This document shows, piece by piece, positions 1-17,168 of a stretch of 64,000 nucleotides of DNA. The stretch comes from Carya illinoinensis (Eukaryota; Streptophyta; Magnoliopsida; Fagales; Juglandaceae), in assembly GCF_018687715.1 (NCBI RefSeq), contig NC_056755.1:11467501-11531500 (forward strand). The letters run 5' to 3'. Below the pieces are notes generated by a model, which was not told where the DNA came from, made no database searches, and was given only the letters and a program-made list of their open reading frames with translations. The position numbers and the translations under genes are program-made. Position 1 is the stretch's first letter. Every line of letters starts with the position of its first letter.

Positions 1-4903
<4,903 letters not shown>

Positions 4904-5774
4904 TGTAGATAATTACCATGCACCAAGAAGACAGAAAAACAATGTGTCATTTGTTGTTTCTTCTTTACAGCCTCCAAATAATTTATGTAATAATCATTTT
5001 GGAAAAGATGCTAGTGATATAGATTACGGCCTGTTTGGCACTTTCTTCTGCCAGCATTGTCTTTATATTTGTCCGGACTTGGATAAGCCTTTTTTTTTTT
5101 TTAATCGTTTTCCGGACTTGGATAAACTTTGACATTGTCTTAGGCATTTCCTTCTTTTCGTTCATGTGACAAGTTAAAGCCAACAGTTCTGAATTGTGAT
5201 GTTGGGTTTCGTACATAGTTGAAACTTCTAAGGAAACTCGGAAAATCTAAAATAACCCTCACACCAATACATATATTCAGGTTTATGCGTGCGAAGATTT
5301 ATTTCTGTATGAACTTTAATAATTATTGCAGGAATTCCGATGATTTACGTTCAACAGTTCCGTGTCAGGAAACACAAATATTCCGTGCCTGTGCCTTCTT
5401 TTGATGGTAAACATGTCCAAGTCACGTAAGCTGGTTGGATGGTTGGGAATATTCTTTCCCAGTAGACTTGGCCTCAAATGTTTTAACATCTTCATTAATT
5501 AAGAACTATATATGCACGAAGAAGAAAGTTTAAACTTTCCCAAAAAAGGTTTCGTATAAAAAGTTTCTCCTTCAAACTCAAAAGCAGTACAAAAGATCAC
5601 GACAGAAATATTCTCTATGGTAATATTCCTGTCTACCTGGAATTGCTTTGGATAGAACATCCTCATGAAGTCAATCATCCCTTCATCCAATGCCTTAACT
5701 TATAATAACTTGAACTACACGAAAATCAATCTCAACAAGAATTCTCTTTCTTCCACTCATTTAAAACAAGATGC
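4904..5774. other. Intergenic: PAT 3' region and NEN-type 5' region
   Basis: No coding region is supported. The first part should be the PAT 3' untranslated region. A short phrase (TCCGGACTTGGATAA) occurs twice, near 5073 and 5111, either side of a T-run. The last 100-200 bases must hold the start region of the next gene. Confidence 0.45.
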
Positions 5775-7228
5775 ATGCATGGCGATGATATAGAACATGA
5801 TCAACAAAAACCTGGAAACGGAAAAAAACACACAGGAAGTAGTGCAAAAAAGAAACTTGAGATGGAGACCTCTACGTCAGGCAGAGAAGGTAAAGCAGAG
5901 ATTGTGTTCTTCGACATGGAAACAACTGTACCCAACAAAGGTTGGAAACGGTTCTGGGTGCTGGAGTTTGGAGCAATCGTTGTTTGCCCGCAGAAACTTG
6001 TGGAAATAGAGAGCTATAGCACGCTCGTGAGACCCAAGGATTTGTCAGTGGTGTCGTTGAAGTCCGGACGATGTGATGGAATAACTAGGAAAGTTGTTGC
6101 AAATGCACCGGATTTTGAAGATGTTGCAGACAAGATATTCAGTATTCTGAATGGCAGGGTGTGGGCAGGCCACAATATTCGAAGATTCGACTGCATTCGT
6201 ATTAAGGAGGCCTTTGCTGAGATTGGAAAGCCTGCACCACAACCGGCGGGGATGATTGATTCTTTAGGGGTCTTAACCGACAAGTTTGGCAAAAGAGCTG
6301 GAAATATGAAGGTATGTATGTAGATCATGCAACTAATTTTAATCCCTGATCAGGAGCCAATTAATGTGTGTTCTTACTTAAATCTATCTTCTTCTTTTTT
6401 GGGTTTTATGTTATTTGTTTGTTCATCCAATTGCACATATATAATATATATTCATCAGAACAATCTTGACTTCATTCAAATTTGTAATTAGATGGAAACC
6501 TTGGCTGCTTACTTTGGGCTTGGGCAGCAAAAGCACAGGTATACGCATCATCCATGTAATTTTTCTTAGTTGTCGGATAATTAGAATTCATTTATAATAT
6601 AAAAACCAAATCGTAATCAATGCCTTGTAAACTTTGATAAACAGGAGCCTCGACGATGTCCGGATGAACTTGGAAGTCCTCAAGCATTGTGCAACAGTGC
6701 TATTCTTGGTATGCATGCATGGTGATCTCTAGCTAATTAAAGTATTTAATTTAGGAAAGTAGTAATCTATTTACAAAGAGATTACACGAAAGTAATTATG
6801 CAAACTGATGTGACTTAATGTGATTTGTTAGATTATAAAGTTACTTTTATTGTAAAATAAATCTAACAGATCATATAAAACATATCACATCAGTTTGTAG
6901 AATTATTTTGTATAAGTCATTTGTAGATATAACTCTCCTTGTTTAATTTATCACACATATCAATAATATAGTATATATCTATTTACACGCACACTTATGG
7001 AATATTAATTAGGAATCAAGTCTCCCAAGCGCATTGCATGACAAGTGGCAAATGGGCGCTTCTACAGTTATGACGCGAAGTAGAACAAATGGAAAATCAT
7101 TGCCTTGCAGATCAGAAGAAACTACCCTGAAATCCACCCCAACCTGTACCGGATCATATGAGAGAGCATGCAGTAGTACTTCCGGGCTTCAAGCTTATAC
7201 AAGGGGTAGCTTGCATGGAAAAATGTAG
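5775..7228 (+). CDS. DEDDh 3'-5' exonuclease, NEN family (NEN4-like)
   Basis: Exonuclease of the DnaQ/RNase T fold, matching the plant NEN family (NAC45/86-dependent exonuclease-domain proteins). NEN proteins are known from sieve-element enucleation. Four exons: 5775-6311, 6492-6538, 6645-6708 and 7013-7228, all with GT-AG borders, give 287 residues. The catalytic set is complete: D47 and E49 in FFDMETT, N134/D139 in AGHNIRRFD, and H194 with D199 in HRSLDD. The domain covers about residues 43-210. The roughly 75-residue tail is Ser/Thr/Arg-rich and unrecognised. The short length fits NEN4 better than the longer NEN1-3, but I assign the family only. An ATG at 5771 is out of frame and closes after five codons, so 5775 is the start. 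The tail may be shortened by its TAG, since I cannot compare it with relatives here. Confidence 0.88.
6781..6930. mobile_element. MITE copy, family A (CAAACTGATGTGA), in NEN-type intron 3
   Basis: An inverted-repeat element of about 150 bp inside the third intron of the NEN-type gene. Its inner arms are CAAACTGATGTGA on the left and its reverse complement TCACATCAGTTTG on the right. Between them lies the phrase AAGTTACTTTTATTGTAAAA, which recurs in other family-A copies in this window. Confidence 0.65.
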
Positions 7229-7699
7229 TACTTTTAGTTACACTTTAATTTCTCTAATTGGTATGTAATATATATCGTGCAATATATATATGATTAATCA
7301 TATATATATATATATATATTTTGTTATAATTCATAACTAGTAGTCTACAAAATTTGTGGTTATAGCTAGTTAGAGAGATCTAGATGGATATAATAATCAT
7401 TTATTATTTATTTTAACTAATTGATATTCTGATATTCGTATGATCATCCAAGACATGAGTGACACAAATGAATTTCGCAAATAAAAGTACATGACATGAG
7501 GAGGAGTAAGAAATTTGGTGTTTACAGGCAAAGGAAATTAATTAAGCAGCCTCTAATAAAAAGTGATTTTGCCGACTCGCTATCCCGATGAGTATTCTTT
7601 CATCTCTAATTAGCTTTCCTTTCAACTCCCGACTACAATAGTTGCGAGTGTGGAACTCGGCTTGGCATTTGTTGGTATGGACTTGGCTTTGAGCATGAG
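7229..7699. other. Intergenic, AT-rich
   Basis: Downstream region of the NEN-type gene. It holds a short (TA)n run near 7299-7319. I see no gene. Confidence 0.4.
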
Positions 7700-8070
7700 G
7701 GGCAAGTAGTCAAGAGACTATCACTGCACATAGTTTGCAGCAAGTCAATTGACCCAACGAGTCTAGTGACCTACCTTTATACACGAGGGTCAGGTAGTCA
7801 AGACTAAAGATTCAGCTTTGTACGCAAGGTCTAGCAGTCAAGGGATCATCACCGCCTTTAGTTCGTAGTGTGTCTAGGTACTTGACTTTGTACGCGAGGG
7901 TCGGGCAGGGACTGTCACCGCTTGTAGTTCTTGCTGAGTCAAGGGAACCAGTTTTTATGTGCGTGGGGGTTGAGCAGTCAAGGGATTGTTATTGTCTGTT
8001 ACTTCGTGCCGAGTCCAATGACTATGTTTTTATTTACGCATTGTTCACGGCAAGTCTAGTGACTTAGCTT
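7700..8070. repeat. Degenerate tandem repeat, about 70-90 bp unit
   Basis: Units start near 7708, 7796, 7836, 7906 and 7976. Each contains the phrases 'agtcaagggatcatcaccg', a 'tagttcg' segment and 'tttgtacgcgagggtc' in diverged form. Spacing is 88, 40 (a truncated unit), 70 and 70 bases. No open frame is shared among the units, so this looks like non-coding mobile-element or minisatellite material. Confidence 0.6.
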
Positions 8071-9420
8071 TTATTGAAGGAAATGCTTGATCATTCTAAA
8101 AAACCAAACCGATCAGTGTAGATAATTCAAATCACAAGTGTGAGATTTGCTAACCTAAATAGTTTTGCTAAAAAGTGGTGAGGGTTTGTGGTGTGCCAGC
8201 GAAATCTGCTGGCTATCATGCTTTGGCTATAATGAAGGCAGTTTGTCTATGACACCGAGCAATCAATTCTGGTGAGGATAGTTTAAAATGTTCAAGAGGT
8301 GCTAGAGTGGGGTGGTGTAGCCATTGGGATTCCCATGGAACCTCAAAGAGTCCTGCAAGGAGAACATTAAAAAATCAAATTTGTCAATAAAAATGAAATT
8401 AATCTTAAATAACAAGCTTGAGAGAGACAAATCAAAGCCATTTAGCCACGTTTTAAACTTTTCCCAATTGCAATTGTTTGTTGCTAAAGGATTTTCGCAT
8501 GATGGAGGTTGTCCACCCACGGTGTTTCTTTTCTTTGTTTTTTATTATTTTTTTTTGAACAGTATCACCTAACTAAATTCATTGTTGACATAGGATCAAT
8601 ATCCTTCCGTTCTGTTGAATGCAATCAATATGTTTTATGGTCGCATTTTAGGGTGGGACTAGTTGACCCATGGGATCACTCTAGCGAGTAGTTATTGAGA
8701 TGAGCACTGGTTGTGGGTGACCACTTACTACAGGCGAGAAACTTTCGTTGGTCCAGACAATGGTGGAAGTCAAACTTTGCACAGTTGCGATGAAGATGGT
8801 AGTAATCTCTTGGTGGCGTGTAAGATCTCTATTGCGTTGGATGGTATCCCAAAGGAAGGTCCATGGTTTCCGGTGCATCCACGCTGCCAAAGACTAACTC
8901 TATGCAACACATTGCATGGGATATGCATCATGTGGCCAAGAAAGTTTTCCAAGAAGCTTGGTTGAGTTTGGGAAGCGTGGTTGAAGGACCTATGTTGGCC
9001 AAGAAGCTTTGAACGTGGCCAAGAAACACATGGTCGAGAGGTTTGATTGTGGCTAAGTGAAAGTTTGTAGGCTGAGCAAGTGGTGGTTGAAGAAGTGAGC
9101 TCAGGCTGAGGAAGTGGTTGCTCACTTGTGTAGCCGAAGAACAGTTGTGACCGAGCTCTAGCCTAGTAAGCTCAGGCCAAAGTCATGAAGAGTGGTTGAG
9201 CATGTTCTTGCCCACTTGTGTGCTTGGTGGGAGATTAAGCTCACTAGTGTGGTAGTATGGTAGTGGCAAAGGGACACCTTGTTGGAGATAGAAATCGCTA
9301 GTGGTCTTGGCAGAGGCTAGTGGTGGTATTGCCAGACCACGGACGTCATAAAGAGGGCCCACTTGGGTGCATAGCAACATGTGCCTGTTGTTAGCCATGG
9401 TTGGGGAGCACATCAACGAT
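8071..9420. other. Non-coding, probably decayed mobile element
   Basis: Relatively G-rich, repetitive text with many diverged copies of 'gtggccaagaag' and 'gctgaggaagtggttg' between 8930 and 9200. Short open frames occur on both strands, but none has a recognisable domain. No terminal repeats were found. Confidence 0.35.
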
Positions 9421-9431
9421 GGTAGAGAATG

Positions 9432-9960
9432 TTAATAGTCCTAGAGGTGGCACCAGAATCCCCACCTAGCTCACGGTTAGCTGCTGTGAGCCTTATGGAT
9501 GCACATTATGTGCATGGCCACGACAAGCACGGCTTGTGGGTCAGGGACAACTCCCCCAGTGGCATATAATGTCTGTGGTCCTAGAGGTGGCTACCCAACC
9601 TGGCTCATGAATAACTGTTGTGAGCCTCATGGATGCACACTACGTGCATGGCCACTGTAGCCGGGGTCATAGCAAGCACGGCTTGTGGGTCAGGAACAAC
9701 TCCCCCACAACAAAAAACATTTTTCGTTCAACATGGTGGCTACCACGAATCTCCTAGGATGCACAGTGAGTTGCACTTGTTGCCAAGACTTTGCATAGCC
9801 TCCGTGGTTGGAGACCGACACGGTGGGGACAGAAAATTCCAGCGTGCACCTAATGCCTACATTGTGCGCGGGCTCTATTGGTGGAGACAACACGACAGGT
9901 ACATAAAGTGTTAGCGGTCCACATGGTGGCCACTGGTACCTCTATTTGGCTAATGTCTGA
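9432..9960. repeat. Imperfect direct duplication, about 135-140 bp unit
   Basis: The block beginning 'cctagaggtggc' (near 9440) recurs near 9578. Both are followed by 'tgtgagcc', 'tggatgcaca', 'gtgcatggcca' and 'caagcacggcttgtgggtca'. A third, more diverged unit begins near 9910. The shared words keep their order but carry many substitutions and one insertion (about 18 bases, near 9655). Confidence 0.6.
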
Positions 9961-11645
9961 TGGGTGAGGAACTCCCTATGTGCACGATAACGTGCAACTC
10001 CTTGCACCATGCATGGCATTGTGCATGACATGCACTCGTATCCCCCCACTGTGCACTATGTATGTCTAGGTACTAGGTTCTCACATCTTCATCTTACTAA
10101 CAATAGTATTAATACAAATGAAATGAGAGATAGAGAGTCAATAATACTTATTTGAGATGACATTTTCTACTTATTCGGAGATGATTTTGCAAGCTAGAAA
10201 ATAATCATTCTCCCACTTCCGGTATAGAAAACAAATCAATCCCACAGATGACGACAAACTTTAATACCAAAAATCGCACAAGTCAAAACGGGAGAAAGCG
10301 TCACTCTCGACCCACTGAGGTAGTCTGGAACTAGATGATGTGGTCCGAAGTGGTGGAACGGTGCCTATACGTACATCCATAGCAGTGAATAGAAGATAAA
10401 TACAGGAAATATGAGATGGAGACACACAAATTAACATGGTTCGATATTAGGCCTACATCCACAGGTCGTTTGGAGTGCAAATCCATTATAATATGAGTAT
10501 TTTACATTCTTTCATGGTCTCTCATTTCTCTCTGTAAAATAGAGGTCGAAAACCTCTTTTCTAGAGAACATAATATTCTGGAGCTCTTGTTCTAAGGATG
10601 AAGATGACCTCTGTGTTTTCTTAAAAATTGGTTAGTTGTTTGGAAGTCTCCTTTCCTCAAATTTCAAATCCCCTTTTGTTGTGACCTTGTTGATGGTAGG
10701 TAAATAGGTTTACTTTATGTCACTCCTCCTATATGTGTCTAACTTATTCTCCTCCCCTTTCTCATTTTTTCCTCTTTTTTCTCTATTTCCTCTTCGCATC
10801 AGTCATTTGCTTTTCTTTCTTCCCTCTTTGTCTCTTCCCACTTGACTCCTAATGGTTGCCCTTTAATGGGTTGGGTCTTCTATTTTTTTCCCCTTCAAAT
10901 ATTTCTGTTTTGAAATTTAAAAAAAAAATTATTGTTTTTTGTATTTTGTTTGGAAATTTTGTATTGAGTTTTGTATTCCTATTATGATTAGATAGTATTT
11001 TGTGTTTGATTAATATGTGAGACTAAAATATATGAGAATATATTAACAATATGTAAGAATACCCCACTGTCCAAATTACCCTTTAATCTTTTACTTTTCG
11101 AGTGACAAAACCAATAAGAGCTGTTGAGGATACTAAACCCGAAAAATACAAAGAGAAGTTAAAAAGGTATCAGCAAATACTCAAGATCCAAAATTTGATA
11201 AAATTAAGGGATTATTTCATATTGAACTTCACTTTCATCTGGCTATTACATATAAAAGGTGTTAGCTTTTTTAATTGGCATCGGCAATGTTCGTCATTGT
11301 CTATTAATCCATGCAGCCTTCAAATACCAAAACATATAATAATAATAATAATAATAATAAAGTAGGGTTATCTAACCCTTATGTTTGGGGTAGTGCGCCC
11401 AAGACGATGACTTTAGGGCCAGGAGTTGTTTTTCCCTAATGAAAACACTTTGGTAACGGCACTTCAATCATATTGTACGCTAGTGATGATCCAAATAATT
11501 AATTGTTTATTCTACGAATGATTGGATCAACATCATGATGTTGATCGCTAATTTCTTGTATTCACCGTCATCTCCCTTTATGGACAAAAACCTCTCTTCT
11601 AAAGGAAGAAAGTAACAAAGAAAGAGAACTGTTACAAACACCAAA
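9961..11645. other. Intergenic or decayed repeat, no gene
   Basis: No gene is supported. The piece near 10425-10475 ('acatggttcgatattaggcc...') resembles a phrase common in plant repetitive DNA, but I cannot name the family. A short (AAT)n microsatellite lies at 11336-11361. Confidence 0.35.
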
Positions 11646-11795
11646 AGATTACACAAAATAAATCCACAAGCTGATGTGGCTTCATAGAATCTATTATATC
11701 TGCTTTGTAATAAAAGTAACTTTAAAATTTGACATACTACATCAAGGTACATCAGTTAGTGGGTTTACTTGTGTGTAATCTTTTTATGGCTAAAG
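11646..11795. mobile_element. MITE copy, family A
   Basis: The left arm contains GATTACACAAAATAA and CTGATGTGG. The right arm contains the inverted counterparts, ending GTGTAATC. The interior has the family-A phrase with AAAGTTACTTTTATT read on the other strand. Length is about 150 bp. Confidence 0.6.
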
Positions 11796-11920
11796 TATTT
11801 TCCATAAAAGAAATGCTATTTATTGTCTTCATGCAGTAGGAAGCAAATCAACAGTGCCACTATAAATCTAATTTGATTTCTCTTCTATCGCATAATATTG
11901 CAAGCTGTTAGCAGATAAAG

Positions 11921-12136
11921 ATGTGTTTTAATTTGGGGCAGGAGCTGAAGATGCCAAAAGGAGTACATCTTGATTTTGTTAGGTTGGGAGATGAGGGGAA
12001 GGAGGAAAGAAAGAGCTTGTTACTCAAGGAGATTGAGCGATGGAACAAGAAGAAGCAAGATCAGAATATTAATATGGCTAATCAAGTGAAGCAGCAACAC
12101 CAACTTGCAAACTCCTCTAGATCACGACATTCCTAG
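11921..12136 (+). CDS. Possible terminal exon of an unidentified gene
   Basis: An open stretch of 71 codons. A likely acceptor (GGGGCAG at 11935-11941) would start the exon at GAGCTGAAG. From there the residues are charged and helical (KEERKSLLLKEIERW), with a Gln/Asn-rich end. I do not recognise the protein, and I see no convincing upstream exon. It may be a gene fragment carried by nearby repeats, or chance. Confidence 0.22.
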   Translation: MCFNLGQELKMPKGVHLDFVRLGDEGKEERKSLLLKEIERWNKKKQDQNINMANQVKQQHQLANSSRSRHS

Positions 12137-12849
12137 CTGCAGTATATTATATCCATGTAAAGTAAATTGGCAGATCATTGGGATGTTTTTGTTTTTCAAT
12201 GTAGGTATGCCTCCTGATCAGACGATTGCTTTCGATTTTGTATATTTATTTCCTACCTGTTTCATATATATATGGAGTACTGAGAGTGCTTCTTAATATT
12301 GGGTATTATATATTTTGCAAGTTCCTAATATTGGTTGGGTATCTCTTATTGGAAGTGCTTTCATCCTAAGGAAAGATACCGTCCAAGATCTCCCTAGCTA
12401 GAAGTAATTATACTTTGTTAGGTCAATGTTAATCTCCTAGCCTACTTTGAAACCCGGGATTCTGATAATTTTATTCGAAAGGGAAAAATCTCAATGATGA
12501 TATAAAAATGAAATATGTAGTAAAATAAGTGTCTCACAAAAAATTTGACCCAAACCCGAAATAAGAACTAGTACACGTGCTATAAGTGATAGCGAAACAT
12601 TACCATAAAAGAAGAAAATAACTTAATTTGATGAATTGGAGAGGGAAACAGCTGATTACCGGATCAAAATGAGGACCACTAGGTGTAGCTTTATGATCAC
12701 AATTGCGCTCCAAAAAGAGCCTTCCGAATTGAGTTATATGCACGATTCTGATACCCGAAGTCAAGGTTATAACCAAACTAATGATACGTGTGCTATATTA
12801 CCCCAATTTGAGGAATCTTCACATTTTCCTATCATATTTATGCTAATCT
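12137..12849. other. No gene seen
   Basis: AT-rich sequence with small open frames only. The right part (12600-12850) may be the 3' non-coding or LTR end of the Ty3/gypsy remnant that follows, since the integrase C-terminus reads leftward toward it. I could not find a matching second LTR. Confidence 0.35.
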
Positions 12850-15560
12850 ACCTTCTCGAGGTAGCCCAATGCAAGTAACGTGAAATTTGCCAACTCAGCA
12901 TCATTAAACCTGAATCCCCCACATCATTCTCCTTGAGTTGGAAAGAACTCGCCCTCAACTTTACATCAACATTGACAAAGCATGGATTGAAGTGTTTGAT
13001 ATTGAACATGTTAGAGGTTCGTGGATGACCGGGAGGGCGCAACCTGTTAGGGGTTTTTGAAAAAAGCTATCATCGACCAATGGGGGTAATTTTCATGGAA
13101 GAACTGACTAGACTGACCAATAGGGAGGAGAAATACCGGCTGTACCAATTTTGGTGATTCTCTTATTGTTCTTAGTGGCGTAGAGGTTCTTATGAGAGAG
13201 GAGAGAGAAAGAGTTGCAGTCTAAGAAAGGAGAGAGAGAATGAAACGTGTAAAACTTAATATATTATGTGTAAAACTTAAACCAAATAACATCGTTTCAC
13301 TTATATTTTTTTTTGCATCTGTTAGGTGTAAGTGAAATGTCGTCGTTTTACCTAAAACAAATATAAAAAATATATATCTAGATGGCTAGTTTGGTGGTTT
13401 AAAATAGGTTCAAACCAAAACCGAACCAGCTGATGTTGGTTTTGGGATATTTCTTTCGCCTGCTAGCCAGTTCCTTACTAGTTTCAGCCAATTTCGTACT
13501 CCGACACCCAATTTGACTCTATTACAACCAAACCTTTGGCCGATTTTTGCACACCCCTACAACCTATATGCATTGTCATTGATTTTTTGGGAAACTTCAC
13601 AATGTCTGATCTCCATGCCCTTCAACTTATTGTATCTACCAACTGGAAAACTATCATCGATTAGCATAGTCCAAGCAAAATCTACAACATCAAAAAGTAG
13701 TTGGTTACTCTAACTATGGACTTGAGCCCCTTACTTTGCATTGGGAATTTATACTATGGACTTGAGCTCCCAACATGTCATCCAAATGGGGAGTTGGGAT
13801 TTGTACTTCATTGTCATTCTGTTAATGGTATACATATACGCCACAGACCGTTTGCACATGGGCTCATGCTCTCACGAATATTACCCCTCTTCGGCAACTC
13901 CAATATTTGGCATTGAAACTCTTCAGATTCCTTGTGGCTAAGGTGATACACTAGTCTGTTAGGCATGCTAGAACCGGCACCAAAACAATCTGATATTGTA
14001 TATCTCTCATGGGTTGAAGGCTAGGGGGAAGGTCTTTTGATCAGCTTTGGCAGTAAATCATGATCAGCTTTGCCGTTATGATCACATGGTAGCAAGGGAT
14101 ATACTATGCCCTCTTTCTTCACCTCCTCCTAGAATCTAACTATTGACGGAAGGTTGGTTCCCTTTCCAACCTCTGGAATAGAACTAACTCATTCCCTACA
14201 AAGTTCTAAAATGAATTTTTTCCCTTAATGATAAGAGAATAGATGTTTTTGGGTCCATCATGAACCACACTCCAATCATACCTCCAAAGTCTACCTACAA
14301 ACAAGTGGCAAGCATCCACGGACACCATGTCACAACATGTGTTATGAAAATACTTCCAGCCAATCGAAAAAGAGATCAAACACCATCAGTCGAATGTAAC
14401 CACACTGTCTTGCCCTTCTTCAACCACGATGGCATATATTGCTTCAGGTGATGGTTTGTTTTGAGTTGGAGCTTGTGAACTACTTCCTCAGATACGACGT
14501 TCTTACAACTACCATTATTAATGGTCAGTTGTTGGCACACCTTCTAAAAAATAGTACGGGTATTGTGAAGAAAGTTAGTCCTCGATCAATCTTCTCCCAA
14601 ATCACCTTTGGGAGTTAATAAGCTTTTCTAATAGCAAAAAAACCGTTAATCATTGATGGGTTCTCTGATGTCCTCATTCCTCAACATCCTTCATGGCATC
14701 CTCGTTAATCAAAAGGTTTTTCCCTTTCTAAGTCGCATACTTTTACAATCAATTGCTTACAATCAATTGCCCAATGATTGGGCTTCTTGGATTTCAAACA
14801 TCGAATATTAGTGGTATTCAAACTAATAGGCCTAAAAAACCATCCACAAAGAGTGGACGCTGAGGACATTTTGCAAAGGTTATTGCAAGCCACCTAAATA
14901 TTGTGCCACCATCTACTTTTTAGTCTCAAAAGATCATTACGAGTAGCCAACTAATATAACTCCTTAGTTTAATCATCAACGGATCTTACTCCCCACCTCA
15001 ACATGTGAAGTCATCAAAATAAGGTTTGACTATATCCAAAGGACAAAAATTAAGACTTCATCTTCTCCCAATTGCCAACCTTGGCCTTGCCTTGTCACTC
15101 CTGAGAACGCTTCAACTACTCCCACCAACCAGATGGTTTTGCTTCAATTTTATAGCAACTAGTTTCGGTTTCATACAATATGGGACATCTTGTAATAAAA
15201 AAGACATTTTACCTTGTACAACCAATCGATGAAGCCCTCAGCCTGCATACAGAGTACAAGAAAATTTTGGTGGATCAACTCTGATGCCTAGATCTCCATG
15301 ACATTCCTCCCTATCACACAGTACTCTTGAATAGAGCATGATTGTGATACTGGTTCTAGAAATTAGAATTTGAATCATGATCATACATATTACACTTAAG
15401 GTTTTGCACCTCTAGACGTTGGGTTAATTCTACCATCTGCCTCTATAAATATGCAATTATCATATTTTGTGCATTACGATCACAATGAGGGGCTTCCCCA
15501 TTTGGAACCTGCCCATGTTGACCACAATATCTACCACTAGCCATAAAAACTAATGATAAA
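12850..15560 (-). mobile_element. Decayed Ty3/gypsy LTR retrotransposon, internal region
   Basis: Reading leftward, diverged pieces occur in the order expected of a Ty3/gypsy polyprotein. They are a gag domain (about 15290-14990), a CCHC knuckle with one Cys changed to Ser (about 14800-14750), an aspartic protease beginning near a 'GSC' site (about 14530-14160), the N-terminal part of reverse transcriptase with the 'P-x-LDDML' segment (about 13970-13700), and an integrase C-terminal tail (about 13690-12930). The RT palm, RNase H and integrase core are missing, so roughly 2 kb appears deleted. Stops and frameshifts occur throughout. No LTRs were found. The integrase tail is split by a hAT-like insertion. 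Confidence 0.8.
13048..13559. mobile_element. Non-autonomous hAT-like element nested in the gypsy integrase tail
   Basis: A 512-bp element whose termini both start TAGGGGT: left TAGGGGTTTTTGAAAAA, right (reverse complement) TAGGGGTGTGCAAAAAT. It is flanked by an 8-bp duplication, CAACCTGT at 13040-13047 and CAACCTAT at 13560-13567 (7 of 8 identical). The size of the duplication and the TAGGGGTG end are typical of hAT. When it is skipped, the leftward integrase frame continues across the site, which supports these boundaries. It has no transposase. Confidence 0.85.
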
Positions 15561-15856
15561 TCATTTTAGGAAAATGCTATAGTTTTGATGCTAATTGAAG
15601 CCGAGCATAATTATAATTATTGAATTATTCTGTCTGACGTCACCACCCCCACCTTCTTTTCTTATTAAATTTTAATATTTATTTTTATTTTATTTTTAGT
15701 ACACTTAAAATTATCAAAACTTATACATTACATTCATTAACTTCCATCGATTGTCAAATAGCAGCTCTTAACATTTAAGATTATGTTTGTTATGTGGACT
15801 ATATATATGTATTAATGGCTAGGTTTAGGCGCGCGTACGTATTAGGAATGTAATTT
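15561..15856. other. No gene seen
   Basis: AT-rich sequence between the gypsy remnant and the next hAT-like element. Confidence 0.3.
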
Positions 15857-17115
15857 ATCAGTTCTAGGATTGTTTACCTAAGTTCTAGACCAACTACAAT
15901 ACCTGGCCCAAAAACTGGGTTTCAAACCTAGGCCGAAACCTGGCCCGAATTAGCCTATTATGACCTGGGTTGGAATCCGAATGAATCTAGATTTTTGAAA
16001 TCCAAAACCCAGTTTCTTTTTTTTTTTTCAAAAGCTTATATGTTATGATTTTTTTTTTTTTTGAAAAGAATTTTATTTTAATCTAAAAGCCTATATTTTA
16101 TTTCAATTTTTTCAAGAAAAAATGAGAAAACACACAACATCAAAACCTCCAGATTACTTTAAAATATTACACTGTTTGTTTCTACCATATTTTAGGATGT
16201 TGCCACATACAAACACACTCATCTTGAAAGGCCACAAAACTAACCAATTTCCCATATAAATCATTTATCTCAAAACCTGCAGATTATTTAAAAATATATT
16301 ACCACACAGCATAACATGTGCTAAATTGCAAAAGAGGGTAAAAAAAAAATAAAAAAGAAAATAAAATCAAAATAGAGGTATCTACCAATACATCTGCCTA
16401 CAAATCCCAATTCATGCAAAATTACAATCCGAAAAAAAAAAAATCAATTGGAATATCTGATCATAGCTGAAGTAAAACAGATGACTCGGTAAGTAGAAAT
16501 AGAATTTAGAATAAAAAATGATGGCTAAAACAATCAAACTCTCAATCTAAAACTAACAACTCTATTTTGAACTATTGTCAGGGCATTAATGAGCTGAAGT
16601 TGAAGCTTTTCCACACCAATTTTGAACTTGAATCATTGAAAATGGAAACAATTGAGGAAATCAGAAAAAACAAAGAGTATGTGAAGAACAAGTCTAAAAG
16701 CAACAAAATTAAAATGAAGATTTTCAATTTTATATGCCAAGATATAAAAAATTAAAAAAAAAAATCCAAGAAACTGAACAAATAGAAGTTTGCAAAACAC
16801 AAGAAAGTGGAAAGATATAAACATAAAAGCAAATTGCTTGCTGGCCATCAATAATTTCATCAATAATTTCGTTCAATAGTGAAGAAGAAGATCATGTTGA
16901 TGACTGAAAAGATGTTCTACAATGTTGTCAACTATTCTATCCTATTTGAGACTAGAATAAAAAGACTGCAATAGGTCAATCAAAGTCCATCTAAAATTCT
17001 GAAAATGAGCAAAGATAATTTGTCTTTCTTTCAACGCTTCCCTGGCAAAGAGAGCATCCTTTTGGTAGTTGTTTCAATGTTCTTAAGCTAATCCTAGCTT
17101 GGCAGCATACTTTTG

Positions 17116-17116
<1 letters not shown>

Positions 17117-17164
<48 letters not shown>

Positions 17165-17168
17165 ATAT
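17117..17168. repeat. (TA)n microsatellite
   Basis: Long alternating AT run with two GT interruptions near its end. Confidence 0.95.
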
